Assembly (NCBI GenBank): GCA_049287565.1
Contig: JBAQGA010000186.1
Location: 1 to 31,806 of the forward strand
Direction of reading: 5' to 3'
Length of the DNA: 31,806 bases
DNA from: UBA8522 sp049287565
Lineage (GTDB): Bacteria > Acidobacteriota > Aminicenantia > Aminicenantales > UBA8522
In this document: in pieces, positions 23,800-31,051 of the stretch
How the letters are laid out: each line of letters begins with the position of its first letter
Position numbering within the stretch: position 1 is the stretch's first letter
The notes under the pieces: generated by a model
Told to the model about the DNA's origin: nothing
Database searches by the model: none
Seen by the model: only the letters and a program-made list of their open reading frames with translations
Position numbers and translations under genes: made by a program

Positions 23800-26283
23800 G
23801 TGGCAAATAAGTGCCCTAAATGCAACGCAGAGAATCCTGATACCAAGCAATTCTGTGGTGATTGTGGGACACAACTTCCTACATCCGGGGGAATATCTTC
23901 CTCTCATACCAAAACTCTCCTAACACCTACCAAGGACCCACTCAAAGGGACAACTTTTGCAGGAAGATATCAGCTCATCGAAGAGCTGGGCAGGGGGGGG
24001 ATGGGAGTTGTCTACAAAGCAGAAGACATAAAGCTCAAAAGAACAGTCGCCCTCAAGTTTCTACCGCCGGAATTGACACACATTCCTGATGTCAAAGACC
24101 GATTCATGCGAGAGGCTCGAGCTGCTGCCGCTCTGGATCATCCTAACATCTGCACTGTCTATGAATTCGACGAGGCTGAGGAGAAAACATTCATCTCCAT
24201 GGCCTAAGTTGAAGGCCAGAGTCTAAGGAAGAAGATCGAATCAGGCCCGTTAGAACTGGATGAAGCCCTTAGGATTGCCTTACAAGCAGCCCAAGGTTTG
24301 CAGATCGCCCATAAGAAAGGAGTCATACACAGGGACATCAAGAGTGCCAACATCATGGTGACGGAAGACAATCAGGCGAAGATCATGGATTTTGGGTTGG
24401 CCAGGATGACAGGAGGAACTCTGATAACTCAAGAAGGGATGACCATGGGGACGATCGCCTACATGTCTCCCGAACAGGCCCGGGGGGAAGAAGTCGATCA
24501 TCGCACAGATATCTGGTCTATGGGTGTTGTTCTTTATGAGATGTTCGGTGGTCAATTACCATTCAAGGGGGAGCATGACCAAGGTGTTGTCTATTCCATC
24601 CTCAATGATAAGCCCAAACCTCTCATTGAGTTGCGATCTGAGATTCCCGTGTCCATCGGTCAAGTCGTTGACAAGGCCCTGGAGAAGAATCCGGATGAGC
24701 GGTACCAGCAGATAGACGAACTGCTGGATGACCTGAAGTCGATATCAGCAGGAATCGTACCGGAAGAGATCAAAGTCAGGCTGAGAAAAGCGAAGCTGCG
24801 CAGGAGAAAGAGGACCATTCTTTACGCAAGTGTAGCAGGATTGGTTATTGCAATGGTTGTGATAGCACTTTGCCTTTTCCAAGGGGGGCGTGCTGAAGCC
24901 ATCGAATCGATTGCGGTCCTACCGTTTGAGAACCTTACAGGTGACTCCGGGCAGGAATATTTTGTCGATGCTGCGACCGATGAGGTGATCGGGCAGTTGA
25001 GCAAGATTGGGGCTTGGAGGGTGATTTCCCGCACATCGGTTATGCATTATAAAGGAGTGGACAAGCCCCTGCCCGAGATTGCCCGGGAGTTGAACGTCGA
25101 TGCTGTTGTGGAAGGGGCGGTGTATCAAACCGGTGAAAATGTACGCATCAGGGTTCAGTTGATCGATGTGCTTCCCGAGGAGCAGAACCTTGGGGGAGAA
25201 ACTTATGAACGGCCCATGAGTGATGTGCTCATGATGTACAGTGAAGTGGCCCAGGTCATTGCCAGTGAGCTAAAGATCGGGCTCACCCAAGAGGAAGAAA
25301 CACGTTTTGCCGACGCCCGCCAGGTCAATCCCGAAGCATACGAAGCTCTCCTCATGGGCATGCAGAAGGGGAGCCCACTCACGCCACAGGCTTTCGACAT
25401 TGCGCTCGAGTACTTCGAGCTGGCGCTGAAGAAAGACCCGAATTACGCCGCCGCCCATTTGGCTGTGGCCAATGTCTGGGGGTAGCGCAACCAGTTGGGG
25501 TACACGGCGCCGCGTGAGGCGGGTCCGAAGACAAAGGCGGCCGTTCTGAAGGCCTTGGAGTTGGATAGCACACTCGCGGACGGGCACGCGATGTTGGCTT
25601 GGGTTAACTTCCTTTATGAATAGGACTGGGCTGGCGCCGAAGCAGAGTGGAAGAGGGCCATCGAGCTCAATCCCAACTCTGGGGGCTCAGTTTACTCGCA
25701 TTTCCTGTGGGTCATGAAACGCCCGGAGGAAGCGATGGCGCAGATGGAGCGAGCCCTGCAATTAGATCCGCTCAACGAGGTGGTCCAGCTCCATCATGCA
25801 TTTCTGTTGCTGTCGGCAGGCCGGGATGATGAAGCCAATGTACAGGTGCGCAAGCTGCTCAGAACATCTCCACAGCATCCGATGGCGCACTGGCTGCTCT
25901 CAGGATTGCTCATGCGTAAGGCCATGTATGAAGAGTCTCTGGCAGAAATGAAAGCGAGCTACTCCTCCATCGGGGACCGTGAGGTCGAAGAGGCCTTGAC
26001 GCAGGGGTATGCGCAATCGGGCTATCGGGGTGCCATGAGGCGCGCGGCGGATCTACTGGCAGCGCGCGCTCGCAAGACCTATGTGCCCCCTTTTGACACT
26101 GCGGTGCTGTATACGATAGCCGGGGAAAATGCCCAAGCCTTCGAATGGCTTGAAAAAAGCCTGGAGGAGCGCAGTCCGCAAATGCCCTATGTCGATACAT
26201 ACGTGGAGCTCGCGCCCTTGCGCTCCTACCCGCGCTTCCAGGACCTGCTGCGGAAGATGAACCTGCCGATGGGGGAAAAATAG
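23800..26283 (+). pseudogene. receptor-like Ser/Thr kinase (TolB-like, TPR) with three in-frame stops
   Basis: Starts at GTG 23800 (AAGGGGAAG upstream) with the zinc ribbon ANKCPKCNAENPDTKQFCGDC. It runs in one unbroken frame to the TAG at 26281-26283, matching the 18237 kinase throughout. Three internal stops occur: TAA at 24205-24207 where paralogues have Tyr (SMAYVEG), TAG at 25483-25485 where the 18237 gene has Phe, and TAG at 25621-25623 where it has Trp (YEWDWDG). There is no frameshift. The first stop cuts the protein inside the kinase N-lobe, before HRDIKSANIM, so a functional kinase cannot be made without readthrough. The TPR half is almost identical in DNA to 19750-20717. An internal restart near 24298 would give a kinase C-lobe-TolB fragment, probably not functional. 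Confidence 0.85.
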
Positions 26284-26306
26284 GAGGAATTTGCCGGAGA
26301 ACAAAC

Positions 26307-26648
26307 ATGGCCATTTTATGCCCGAAATGCCGGCATGAAAATCCCGATGAGACGGCTTTCTGCGGCCGATGCGGTGCCGCCTTGAAGGCCGAAGAGGGAT
26401 TCCCCGAAACCAAAACTTTGGTGACCCCTCCTCCCACAATATCGAAGGACACCCTCATCGCCGGGAAGTACAGGATCGTCGAGGAGCTCGGCCGGGGCGG
26501 GATGGGGATCGTCTACAAGGCCGAGGATATCAAGTTTAAGCGCCCGGTGGCCCTGAAATTCCTGCCTCTTCATCTCATCCACTCGCCGGAGCTCAAGGAG
26601 CGTTTTCTCATCGGGCCCGTGGCGGCCGCAGCGATTTCTTCCTCTTGA
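26307..26648 (+). pseudogene. 5' remnant of a kinase gene, replaced downstream by the DUF4143 cassette
   Basis: The ATG at 26307 starts a zinc ribbon (MAILCPKCRHENPDETAFCGRCG) and the N-terminal kinase lobe (GRGGMGIVYKAEDIKFKRPVALKFL). 'SPELKERFLI' is shared specifically with the fusion kinase at 416, which identifies the lost gene as its paralogue. Homology ends near 26632, and a TGA follows at 26646-26648. That TGA lies inside the -35 element of the next gene. The matching 3' end of the same gene is at 27873-27923. No catalytic loop remains, so the product could not phosphorylate. Confidence 0.85.
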
Positions 26649-26673
26649 CATATTTACCATAAGGGAATATATT
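26645..26673 (+). promoter_or_regulatory. strong sigma70-like promoter of the DUF4143 ATPase gene
   Basis: A perfect TTGACA (26645-26650), 17-base spacer and TATATT (26668-26673). It is the best promoter match in the window and appears at the exact point where kinase homology stops. Confidence 0.7.
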
Positions 26674-26675
26674 CC

Positions 26676-26690
26676 TAGTTAGTATAACTA
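26676..26690 (+). promoter_or_regulatory. inverted repeat at the DUF4143 transcription start
   Basis: TAGTTA-GTA-TAACTA, a perfect 6-base-arm dyad just after the -10 element, where a repressor could bind. Arms are short, so this is tentative. Confidence 0.35.
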
Positions 26691-26709
26691 TTCAGGAGAA
26701 TAGGCCCAG

Positions 26710-27870
26710 GTGCGAAAAATCAAAAGAATCATGAATATTGTCCTTCCCAAAGGTCAGCCGGCCTTTTTGTGGGGCCCGAGGAAGACCGGGAAATCGACCT
26801 ACCTTAGAGACGCGTTTCCAGGAAGCCTTCACTACGATTTTCTTAAAACCGACTTGGCCCTGGAGTTTATCAAGAGGCCTTCGCTCTTGCGCGAGCAACT
26901 GCTGGCGAAGGATGCTCCTTATCTCACCTACCCCGTCATCCTGGATGAGGTTCAGAAGGTGCCTCAGATTTTGGATGAAGTCCATTGGCTGATCGAAAAC
27001 AAAAAATGGACATTTATCCTCTGCGGTTCGAGCGCCCGGAAGCTAAAGAGAGGAAAGGCGAATCTTCTGGGAGGCCGGGCCTGGCGATTTGAAATGTTTC
27101 CCTTCGTATCGCAAGAACTGAAGGACATCGACCTTTTGAGGGTCCTGACTCGGGGGATGATCCCGGATCACTATCTGAGGGATGATTACGAAAAGTCCTT
27201 GAGGGGCTATGTCCAAGACTATCTGAAGGAGGAGGTCTTCGCTGAAGGACTGACTCGAAACATTCCGGCATTCGCGAGGTTCTTGGACGCCGTCGGATAC
27301 ACACATGCGGAGTTGACCAATTTTTCCAATATCTCTCGAGACTGTGGTGTCGATGCCAAAACCATAAGAGAATATTACCAGATTCTTGTCGATACGCTTC
27401 TCGGTCGAATGGTGGAACCTTTCAAAAAGAAAAAGTCGCGTCAAATCATCACCAAAACGCCCAAGTTCTATCTCTTCGATGTGGGAGTGGCCGGGTCGCT
27501 CGTAAAACGGCACTTATCGGAAGAGAGAGGAGAAACGTTCGGCCGGGCGTTCGAACATTTCATTTTCATGGAAATCGCCGCTCACGCTTCCTACAAGGGA
27601 CTCCACTACCCGATCGCTTACTGGAGAACCAAATCCGGGCTGGAAGTGGACTTCATTCTGGGAGAGGGGGAGGTTTCTATCGAAGTGAAAGGACAACGCC
27701 GTATCGAAAACAGGGATCTTCGGCCGTTAGCCGCCTTCATGGAAGAATATCAACCCAAGAAAGCGCTTATCGTTTGCAACGAAAAGGAAGAGCGCGTTGT
27801 CGACAAGATCAGAGTCTTGCCGTGGCAAAGGTTCCTAGAGCAACTTTGGGGGGGAGGGATCATAAGTTAG
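26710..27870 (+). CDS. AAA-type ATPase with DUF4143
   Basis: 386 residues, GTG start with AGGAGAA (26693-26699). Walker A is GPRKTGKS (22-29) and Walker B is VILDE (76-80), followed by the sensor-like 'FILCGSSARKLKRG'. A winged-helix-like middle (NFSNISRDCGVDAKTIREYYQIL) leads to the C-terminal DUF4143 region with a PD-(D/E)xK-like pattern (GLEVDFILGEGEVSIEVKG). The family is widespread, often sporadic and of unknown function. With its own promoter, the gene occupies exactly the gap between the 5' and 3' remnants of a kinase gene, which suggests arrival as a promoter-plus-ORF cassette. The partial gene at window positions 2-277 is a relative. Confidence 0.9.
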   Translation: MRKIKRIMNIVLPKGQPAFLWGPRKTGKSTYLRDAFPGSLHYDFLKTDLALEFIKRPSLLREQLLAKDAPYLTYPVILDEVQKVPQILDEVHWLIENKKWTFILCGSSARKLKRGKANLLGGRAWRFEMFPFVSQELKDIDLLRVLTRGMIPDHYLRDDYEKSLRGYVQDYLKEEVFAEGLTRNIPAFARFLDAVGYTHAELTNFSNISRDCGVDAKTIREYYQILVDTLLGRMVEPFKKKKSRQIITKTPKFYLFDVGVAGSLVKRHLSEERGETFGRAFEHFIFMEIAAHASYKGLHYPIAYWRTKSGLEVDFILGEGEVSIEVKGQRRIENRDLRPLAAFMEEYQPKKALIVCNEKEERVVDKIRVLPWQRFLEQLWGGGIIS

Positions 27871-27872
27871 GA

Positions 27873-27923
27873 AAAGAAATCCTGGTCTGGCAGGACAAGT
27901 ATCTGGGGCCGGTGAAGAGATGA
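27873..27923 (+). pseudogene. 3' remnant of a kinase fusion gene
   Basis: In one frame this encodes KEILVWQDKYLGPVKR and a TGA. The intact fusion kinase at 416 ends KETLAWLDKYLGPVKR and TGA. Thus the last 16 codons of the replaced kinase survive right after the stop of the DUF4143 gene. The bases after it continue to match the left duplicated copy. Confidence 0.82.
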
Positions 27924-28008
27924 TAGGCGCTCAGGCCCCGGCCAAATAGTCTGCTTGATCTTGTCTCAGTCGAGGGTCCGGGACGGAATTGCTCTCGTCC
28001 GGGAAGCG

Positions 28009-28440
28009 TTATTCCTCGTATTCCAGCTTGAAGCGAAGCAGAAGATAGGGAAAGAGGCTGTCCCGACCGGTCTCCACCATGAAAATCAGAACTTTCTCCT
28101 CGGTATTTCTTTTCATTTTCAGGCGCGGCTTATTGGGGATTTCCGAATCGGTCATTCGCGACATGCCATGGGCTTTGTATTCCAGCCGTTCCCCCTCAAC
28201 AAGGCACATGACCTTGCCCCCTTTTTTGAACCTGAGATAGCACGAAGGAGTATCCGGGTTCTTGAGGGTCTCGAGATCATACCGGCCTTTCTCCAGTACC
28301 TTATCCTGGAACTTCAAGGTGTACGGGATCTGGACCCCTTTGAACTTGCCGATGTCGATGAGCTGGGCTGCCGCCGGAGCGGCCAATACTAAGATCATCA
28401 AGACTCCGATAAGATGGCGTCCCACTTTTTTCCCTAGCAT
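28009..28440 (-). CDS. small secreted protein of unknown family
   Basis: 143 residues. The start chosen is the ATG complementary to 28438-28440, with GGAGGAGG just upstream and a signal peptide immediately after it (MLGKKVGRHLIGVLMILVLAAPAAAQ). A further 26 in-frame codons upstream would run through the leader hairpin and are not believed. The mature protein has 'LIDIGKFKGVQIPYTLKFQDKVLEKGRYDL' and 'CYLRFKKGGKVMCLVEGERL', with two cysteines that could form a disulfide, and looks beta-rich. I do not recognise the family. A paralogue with an in-frame TAG lies at 3600-4031. It is convergent with the kinase remnant and divergent from the MetH-activation-like gene. Confidence 0.8.
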   Translation of the reverse strand: MLGKKVGRHLIGVLMILVLAAPAAAQLIDIGKFKGVQIPYTLKFQDKVLEKGRYDLETLKNPDTPSCYLRFKKGGKVMCLVEGERLEYKAHGMSRMTDSEIPNKPRLKMKRNTEEKVLIFMVETGRDSLFPYLLLRFKLEYEE

Positions 28441-28458
28441 ACTGCACCTCCTCCCTCC

Positions 28459-28484
28459 GAAGACAAAGGCATACCTTTGTCTTC
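28459..28484 (-). promoter_or_regulatory. leader hairpin next to the ribosome-binding site
   Basis: Eleven-base perfect arms (plus strand GAAGACAAAGG and CCTTTGTCTTC) with a 4-base loop, between the promoter and the GGAGGAGG of the minus-strand gene. The left duplicate retains a palindrome at the same place. Confidence 0.5.
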
Positions 28485-28492
28485 TCAAGCGA

Positions 28493-28521
28493 TATATACG
28501 AATTTCTTCCCTTACCAAGAA
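28493..28521 (-). promoter_or_regulatory. promoter of the small secreted-protein gene
   Basis: Minus strand TTCTTG (complement 28516-28521), 17 bases, TATATA (complement 28493-28498), also conserved in the left copy. The rest of the gap to 28640 shows no further clear signal. Confidence 0.5.
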
Positions 28522-28640
28522 TTTCTGCCAAACGCGGTCTTAAGATATCAATAGAAAACGATAGTTGTCAATTGCATTTTGATAATCAGCGGGTCCATTC
28601 TTGAACCCTCCCCTGGTTTGGGGTAGCTTAGAGAGTGAAT

Positions 28641-29300
28641 ATGGAGATTATCGAGAATATTCCGGTGAGTCTTGAGCCGGAAGACGTCGCCCGGCGGCTG
28701 CGGGTGGATCCGGCGCGCGCGGGTTTTGCCGTCGTGGGTGAGGTCGCCGGCATCGCCCGTCCCCTGATCCACCTGAGGGCCGTTTGTGAGATCTCCTATA
28801 TCGGCGTCAAAGACCGCGAAACTGTCAAGATCGGCAGAGTCGTCTTCCGCAGCCGGGTCCTCCGCCATAATCTTGACCGGGCCCAAAAAGTTTTCCCGTT
28901 CATCATAACGGTCGGGCCCGAGTTGGAAAAGACGGCCGCCTCCGTCGGCGACCTCCTCAGGCAATACTATCTCGAAGAACTGGCCAACATCGTCCTCGAA
29001 CAGGGTGCCGGCTGGCTGGCCGAAAAACTCAGCCGGCGCTGGGGATTTCCCGGCCTTTCCAGCATGAGCCCAGGCTCCCTCGAGGACTGGCCGATCACCG
29101 AGCAGCCAAAGCTCTTTTCCCTGTTCGGCGACACCGAAAAGTCCGTCGGCGTGAGGCTGACGGACAGCCTGCTGATGGTCCCCCGGAAATCGATTTCGGG
29201 GATTTTCTTCCCCTCAGAGGAGGGATTTGTCTCCTGCCGGCTCTGCTCCCGGGAGAATTGTCCCTCGCGAAAGGTAGATTATGATGAATCTAGAACTTGA
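28641..29300 (+). CDS. stand-alone protein like the MetH activation domain
   Basis: 219 residues from ATG 28641. A GTG two codons upstream is not conserved in the left copy. Features of the vitamin B12-dependent methionine synthase activation domain are visible: 'RQYYLEELANIVLEQGAGWLAEKL', 'SPGSLEDWPITEQPKLFSLFGD' (SAM-binding-type region) and 'VGVRLTDSLLMVPRKSISGIFF'. A short cysteine-rich tail (CRLCSRENCPSRK) follows, as in stand-alone members of this group. These proteins are thought to assist reductive reactivation of corrinoid methyltransferases. No cobalamin-binding or methyltransferase gene is in the window. Its last 11 bases overlap the convergent sialidase-like gene. The C-terminal tail after CPSRK differs from that of the decayed left copy. 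Confidence 0.82.
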   Translation: MEIIENIPVSLEPEDVARRLRVDPARAGFAVVGEVAGIARPLIHLRAVCEISYIGVKDRETVKIGRVVFRSRVLRHNLDRAQKVFPFIITVGPELEKTAASVGDLLRQYYLEELANIVLEQGAGWLAEKLSRRWGFPGLSSMSPGSLEDWPITEQPKLFSLFGDTEKSVGVRLTDSLLMVPRKSISGIFFPSEEGFVSCRLCSRENCPSRKVDYDESRT

Positions 29301-30246
29301 GCCATTCGATTCCTGCCTTTGTTGCCCGGAAGCGGCGGGCGCGGATATCGGACCCCTCGCCCTCCTCGTAATAGACGATCAGGACCGACCCGTCCTTCAG
29401 GTTGACCATTGAGGGATAGGCGCCTCCGACGTTATCAACGATGACGTTTCCACTCCAGGTTTTTGCTTCATCGAGGCTGTAGTGGAGGCTCGTCTGGGGC
29501 AGCCGGTGGGCGAGGATGATGATATCATCGGGGGTCCGGAGCAGATACGGGCAGTGCCCGGGGAATCCGAGCGGCCGGGAGACGCTCCAGGTCCGGCCGC
29601 CGTCCCTAGAGAGGGAATAGCACATCGTCGTCTTGGGCTCGCGCTGGATAGCGTAGAGCGAGCCGTCCTTGAGCGGGATGACGTCGGTCTCGGCGTCGAG
29701 CTTGTAGCCGCCGTTGTCAATATCGACCGGTTTTCCCCAAGTCTTGCCCCTATCCTCGCTAATAATGACGGCACCATGGCTTTTCTCTCCGGTCTGCCGA
29801 TACAGACCGAGAATGACCCGGCCGTCGGGAAGCTCCCGGAGGGGCGCGCTGCAATAGTAATCTTTGGAGATAAGCCTCGGCTCCGACCAGGTTTTTCCCA
29901 TGTCCTGGGACATAACCATCCAGCTGCCGAGCCCGGTCCACGCCGCCTCTCCCTCCTTGACCATCTCCTTTTTCCGCAGCGAAAAGAAATTGCAGATAAG
30001 GGAACCGTTCGAAAGCTGGACTATGGCGGGGTCGCGGTCATCATCCGGGCCATCATAGAGGATCTGTGAGTCCCTCCAGGTCCGGCCTTCATCGCTCGAC
30101 AGGCAATAGCAGATCCGGCCGCCACGGCGCAGCCGTTCATTAGGGAGGGAGACATGGCCGTACCCGGCATAGAAAACGAGGAAGCGCAATTTCTGACGCG
30201 CTTTAGCAGCCATTTTTTTATCCGGCATCGATTCAGTTTCTAGCAT
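29290..30246 (-). CDS. sialidase-like (Asp-box/BNR) exo-glycosidase family protein
   Basis: 318 residues from the ATG complementary to 30244-30246. The frame is open a little further to a TTG at 30303, and no start has a convincing ribosome-binding site. Five Asp-box motifs are visible: SDEGRTW, SQDMGKTW, SEDRGKTW, SRDGGRTW and SLDEAKTW, with regular spacing of about 45-60 residues as in six-bladed sialidase propellers. 'DRDPAIVQLSNGSLICNFF' and 'GAYPSMVNLKDGSVLIVYYEEG' are typical for the exo-alpha-sialidase superfamily. There is no signal peptide, and the usual N-terminal arginine region is short, so it may be cytosolic or N-terminally eroded. The substrate is not predictable. It follows the methyltransferase gene by about 60 bases. 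Confidence 0.78.
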   Translation of the reverse strand: MLETESMPDKKMAAKARQKLRFLVFYAGYGHVSLPNERLRRGGRICYCLSSDEGRTWRDSQILYDGPDDDRDPAIVQLSNGSLICNFFSLRKKEMVKEGEAAWTGLGSWMVMSQDMGKTWSEPRLISKDYYCSAPLRELPDGRVILGLYRQTGEKSHGAVIISEDRGKTWGKPVDIDNGGYKLDAETDVIPLKDGSLYAIQREPKTTMCYSLSRDGGRTWSVSRPLGFPGHCPYLLRTPDDIIILAHRLPQTSLHYSLDEAKTWSGNVIVDNVGGAYPSMVNLKDGSVLIVYYEEGEGSDIRARRFRATKAGIEWLKF

Positions 30247-30306
30247 CCCACATCCCAGGCGAGTGGTTCCAGTCGTGCTTTTCAAAGGGCTCCAACAAGG
30301 CAAATT

Positions 30307-30909
30307 CTATCCCTGGATCAGCGCGATGCCGTAGCTTATGGGGATGGCAATATTCTTTTTGGACCTGAATTTCTCGATGCGGGCGAGGCTAAGCTCTCCT
30401 TGAACCTTCAATTTCAGATACAGTTCATCATAATCATTAAAAAAATTGACGGCCCCGTACGACTGTTTTTTCCTTAAGGGGAAAGACTCCAAAGCCTCCC
30501 AACTGACCCTTACCTTCTCAGCTTCAGCCGTGTAATAAGACCATTCCGAGTCTGGCCAATGGTCAATGATGACAATATCGGGGGCCATGGTCTGCGCATG
30601 TCGAATAGCGGCTTGGGGATCGGACATCTCGTGGAGGCAGAATTCAAAAAGGACGGCGTCGCCTTTCAGCACGGACTCATAGAAATCGCCCAAAATGGGA
30701 GTGACCCTGTCTTCAAGCCCCGCCTTTTTCAGGTTTTCCCGGAGCAGACGAATCGCCTCGGCATCGCTGTCTAAGGCCAAGATCTGCGCGGCCCGACGGC
30801 CGTACTCGATAAACTGACCACTTCCTGCTCCGACCACGATAATTGTCCGTCCGCTCGAATCATATACGGCCAAGAGGTTCTGAATAATCTTTGGGACATC
30901 TGTAGCCAT
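30307..30909 (-). CDS. class I SAM-dependent methyltransferase
   Basis: 200 residues. GGAG lies just upstream of the ATG complementary to 30907-30909. Motif I is IIVVGAGSGQF, followed by ALDSDAEAIRLLRENLKKAG (acidic residue after beta-2), VTPILGDF, and DAVLFEFCLHEMSDP in the position of motif IV. The fold is clear, but the acceptor is not recognisable. The product is soluble. Probably co-transcribed with the sialidase-like gene downstream. Confidence 0.82.
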   Translation of the reverse strand: MATDVPKIIQNLLAVYDSSGRTIIVVGAGSGQFIEYGRRAAQILALDSDAEAIRLLRENLKKAGLEDRVTPILGDFYESVLKGDAVLFEFCLHEMSDPQAAIRHAQTMAPDIVIIDHWPDSEWSYYTAEAEKVRVSWEALESFPLRKKQSYGAVNFFNDYDELYLKLKVQGELSLARIEKFRSKKNIAIPISYGIALIQG

Positions 30910-30985
30910 AAAAATCTCCTCGCGTCGTCCCTATGGTGCGCCTATCAGGTCGCGTTTTCAAGTTGGCTCTGATTATCGCGTTCGT

Positions 30986-31015
30986 TTGACTCCCCCTTTT
31001 TCCCTGTGCTATAAG
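30986..31015 (+). promoter_or_regulatory. promoter of the serine hydrolase gene
   Basis: TTGACT (30986-30991), 18 bases, TATAAG (31010-31015), 36 bases before the ATG at 31052. Confidence 0.5.
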
Positions 31016-31051
31016 CACAATCGAACTCCAGTCAAAATAGTTTAGCTCCCG

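Larger units (their letters stand above)
27873..29280 (+). repeat. right copy of the duplicated segment (partner at 3478-4491)
   Basis: Direct repeat of 3478-4491, about 24.4 kb away, longer because the left copy suffered two deletions. It carries the intact versions of both duplicated genes. Confidence 0.85.

Noticed and set aside
23800..26283. Stop-codon recoding (TAG/TAA read as amino acid) to explain the in-frame stops
   Set aside because: TAG is the natural terminator of several intact genes here (bshB1, the symporter, abiEii, the DUF4143 ATPase). The three internal stops also replace three different amino acids (Tyr, Phe, Trp).
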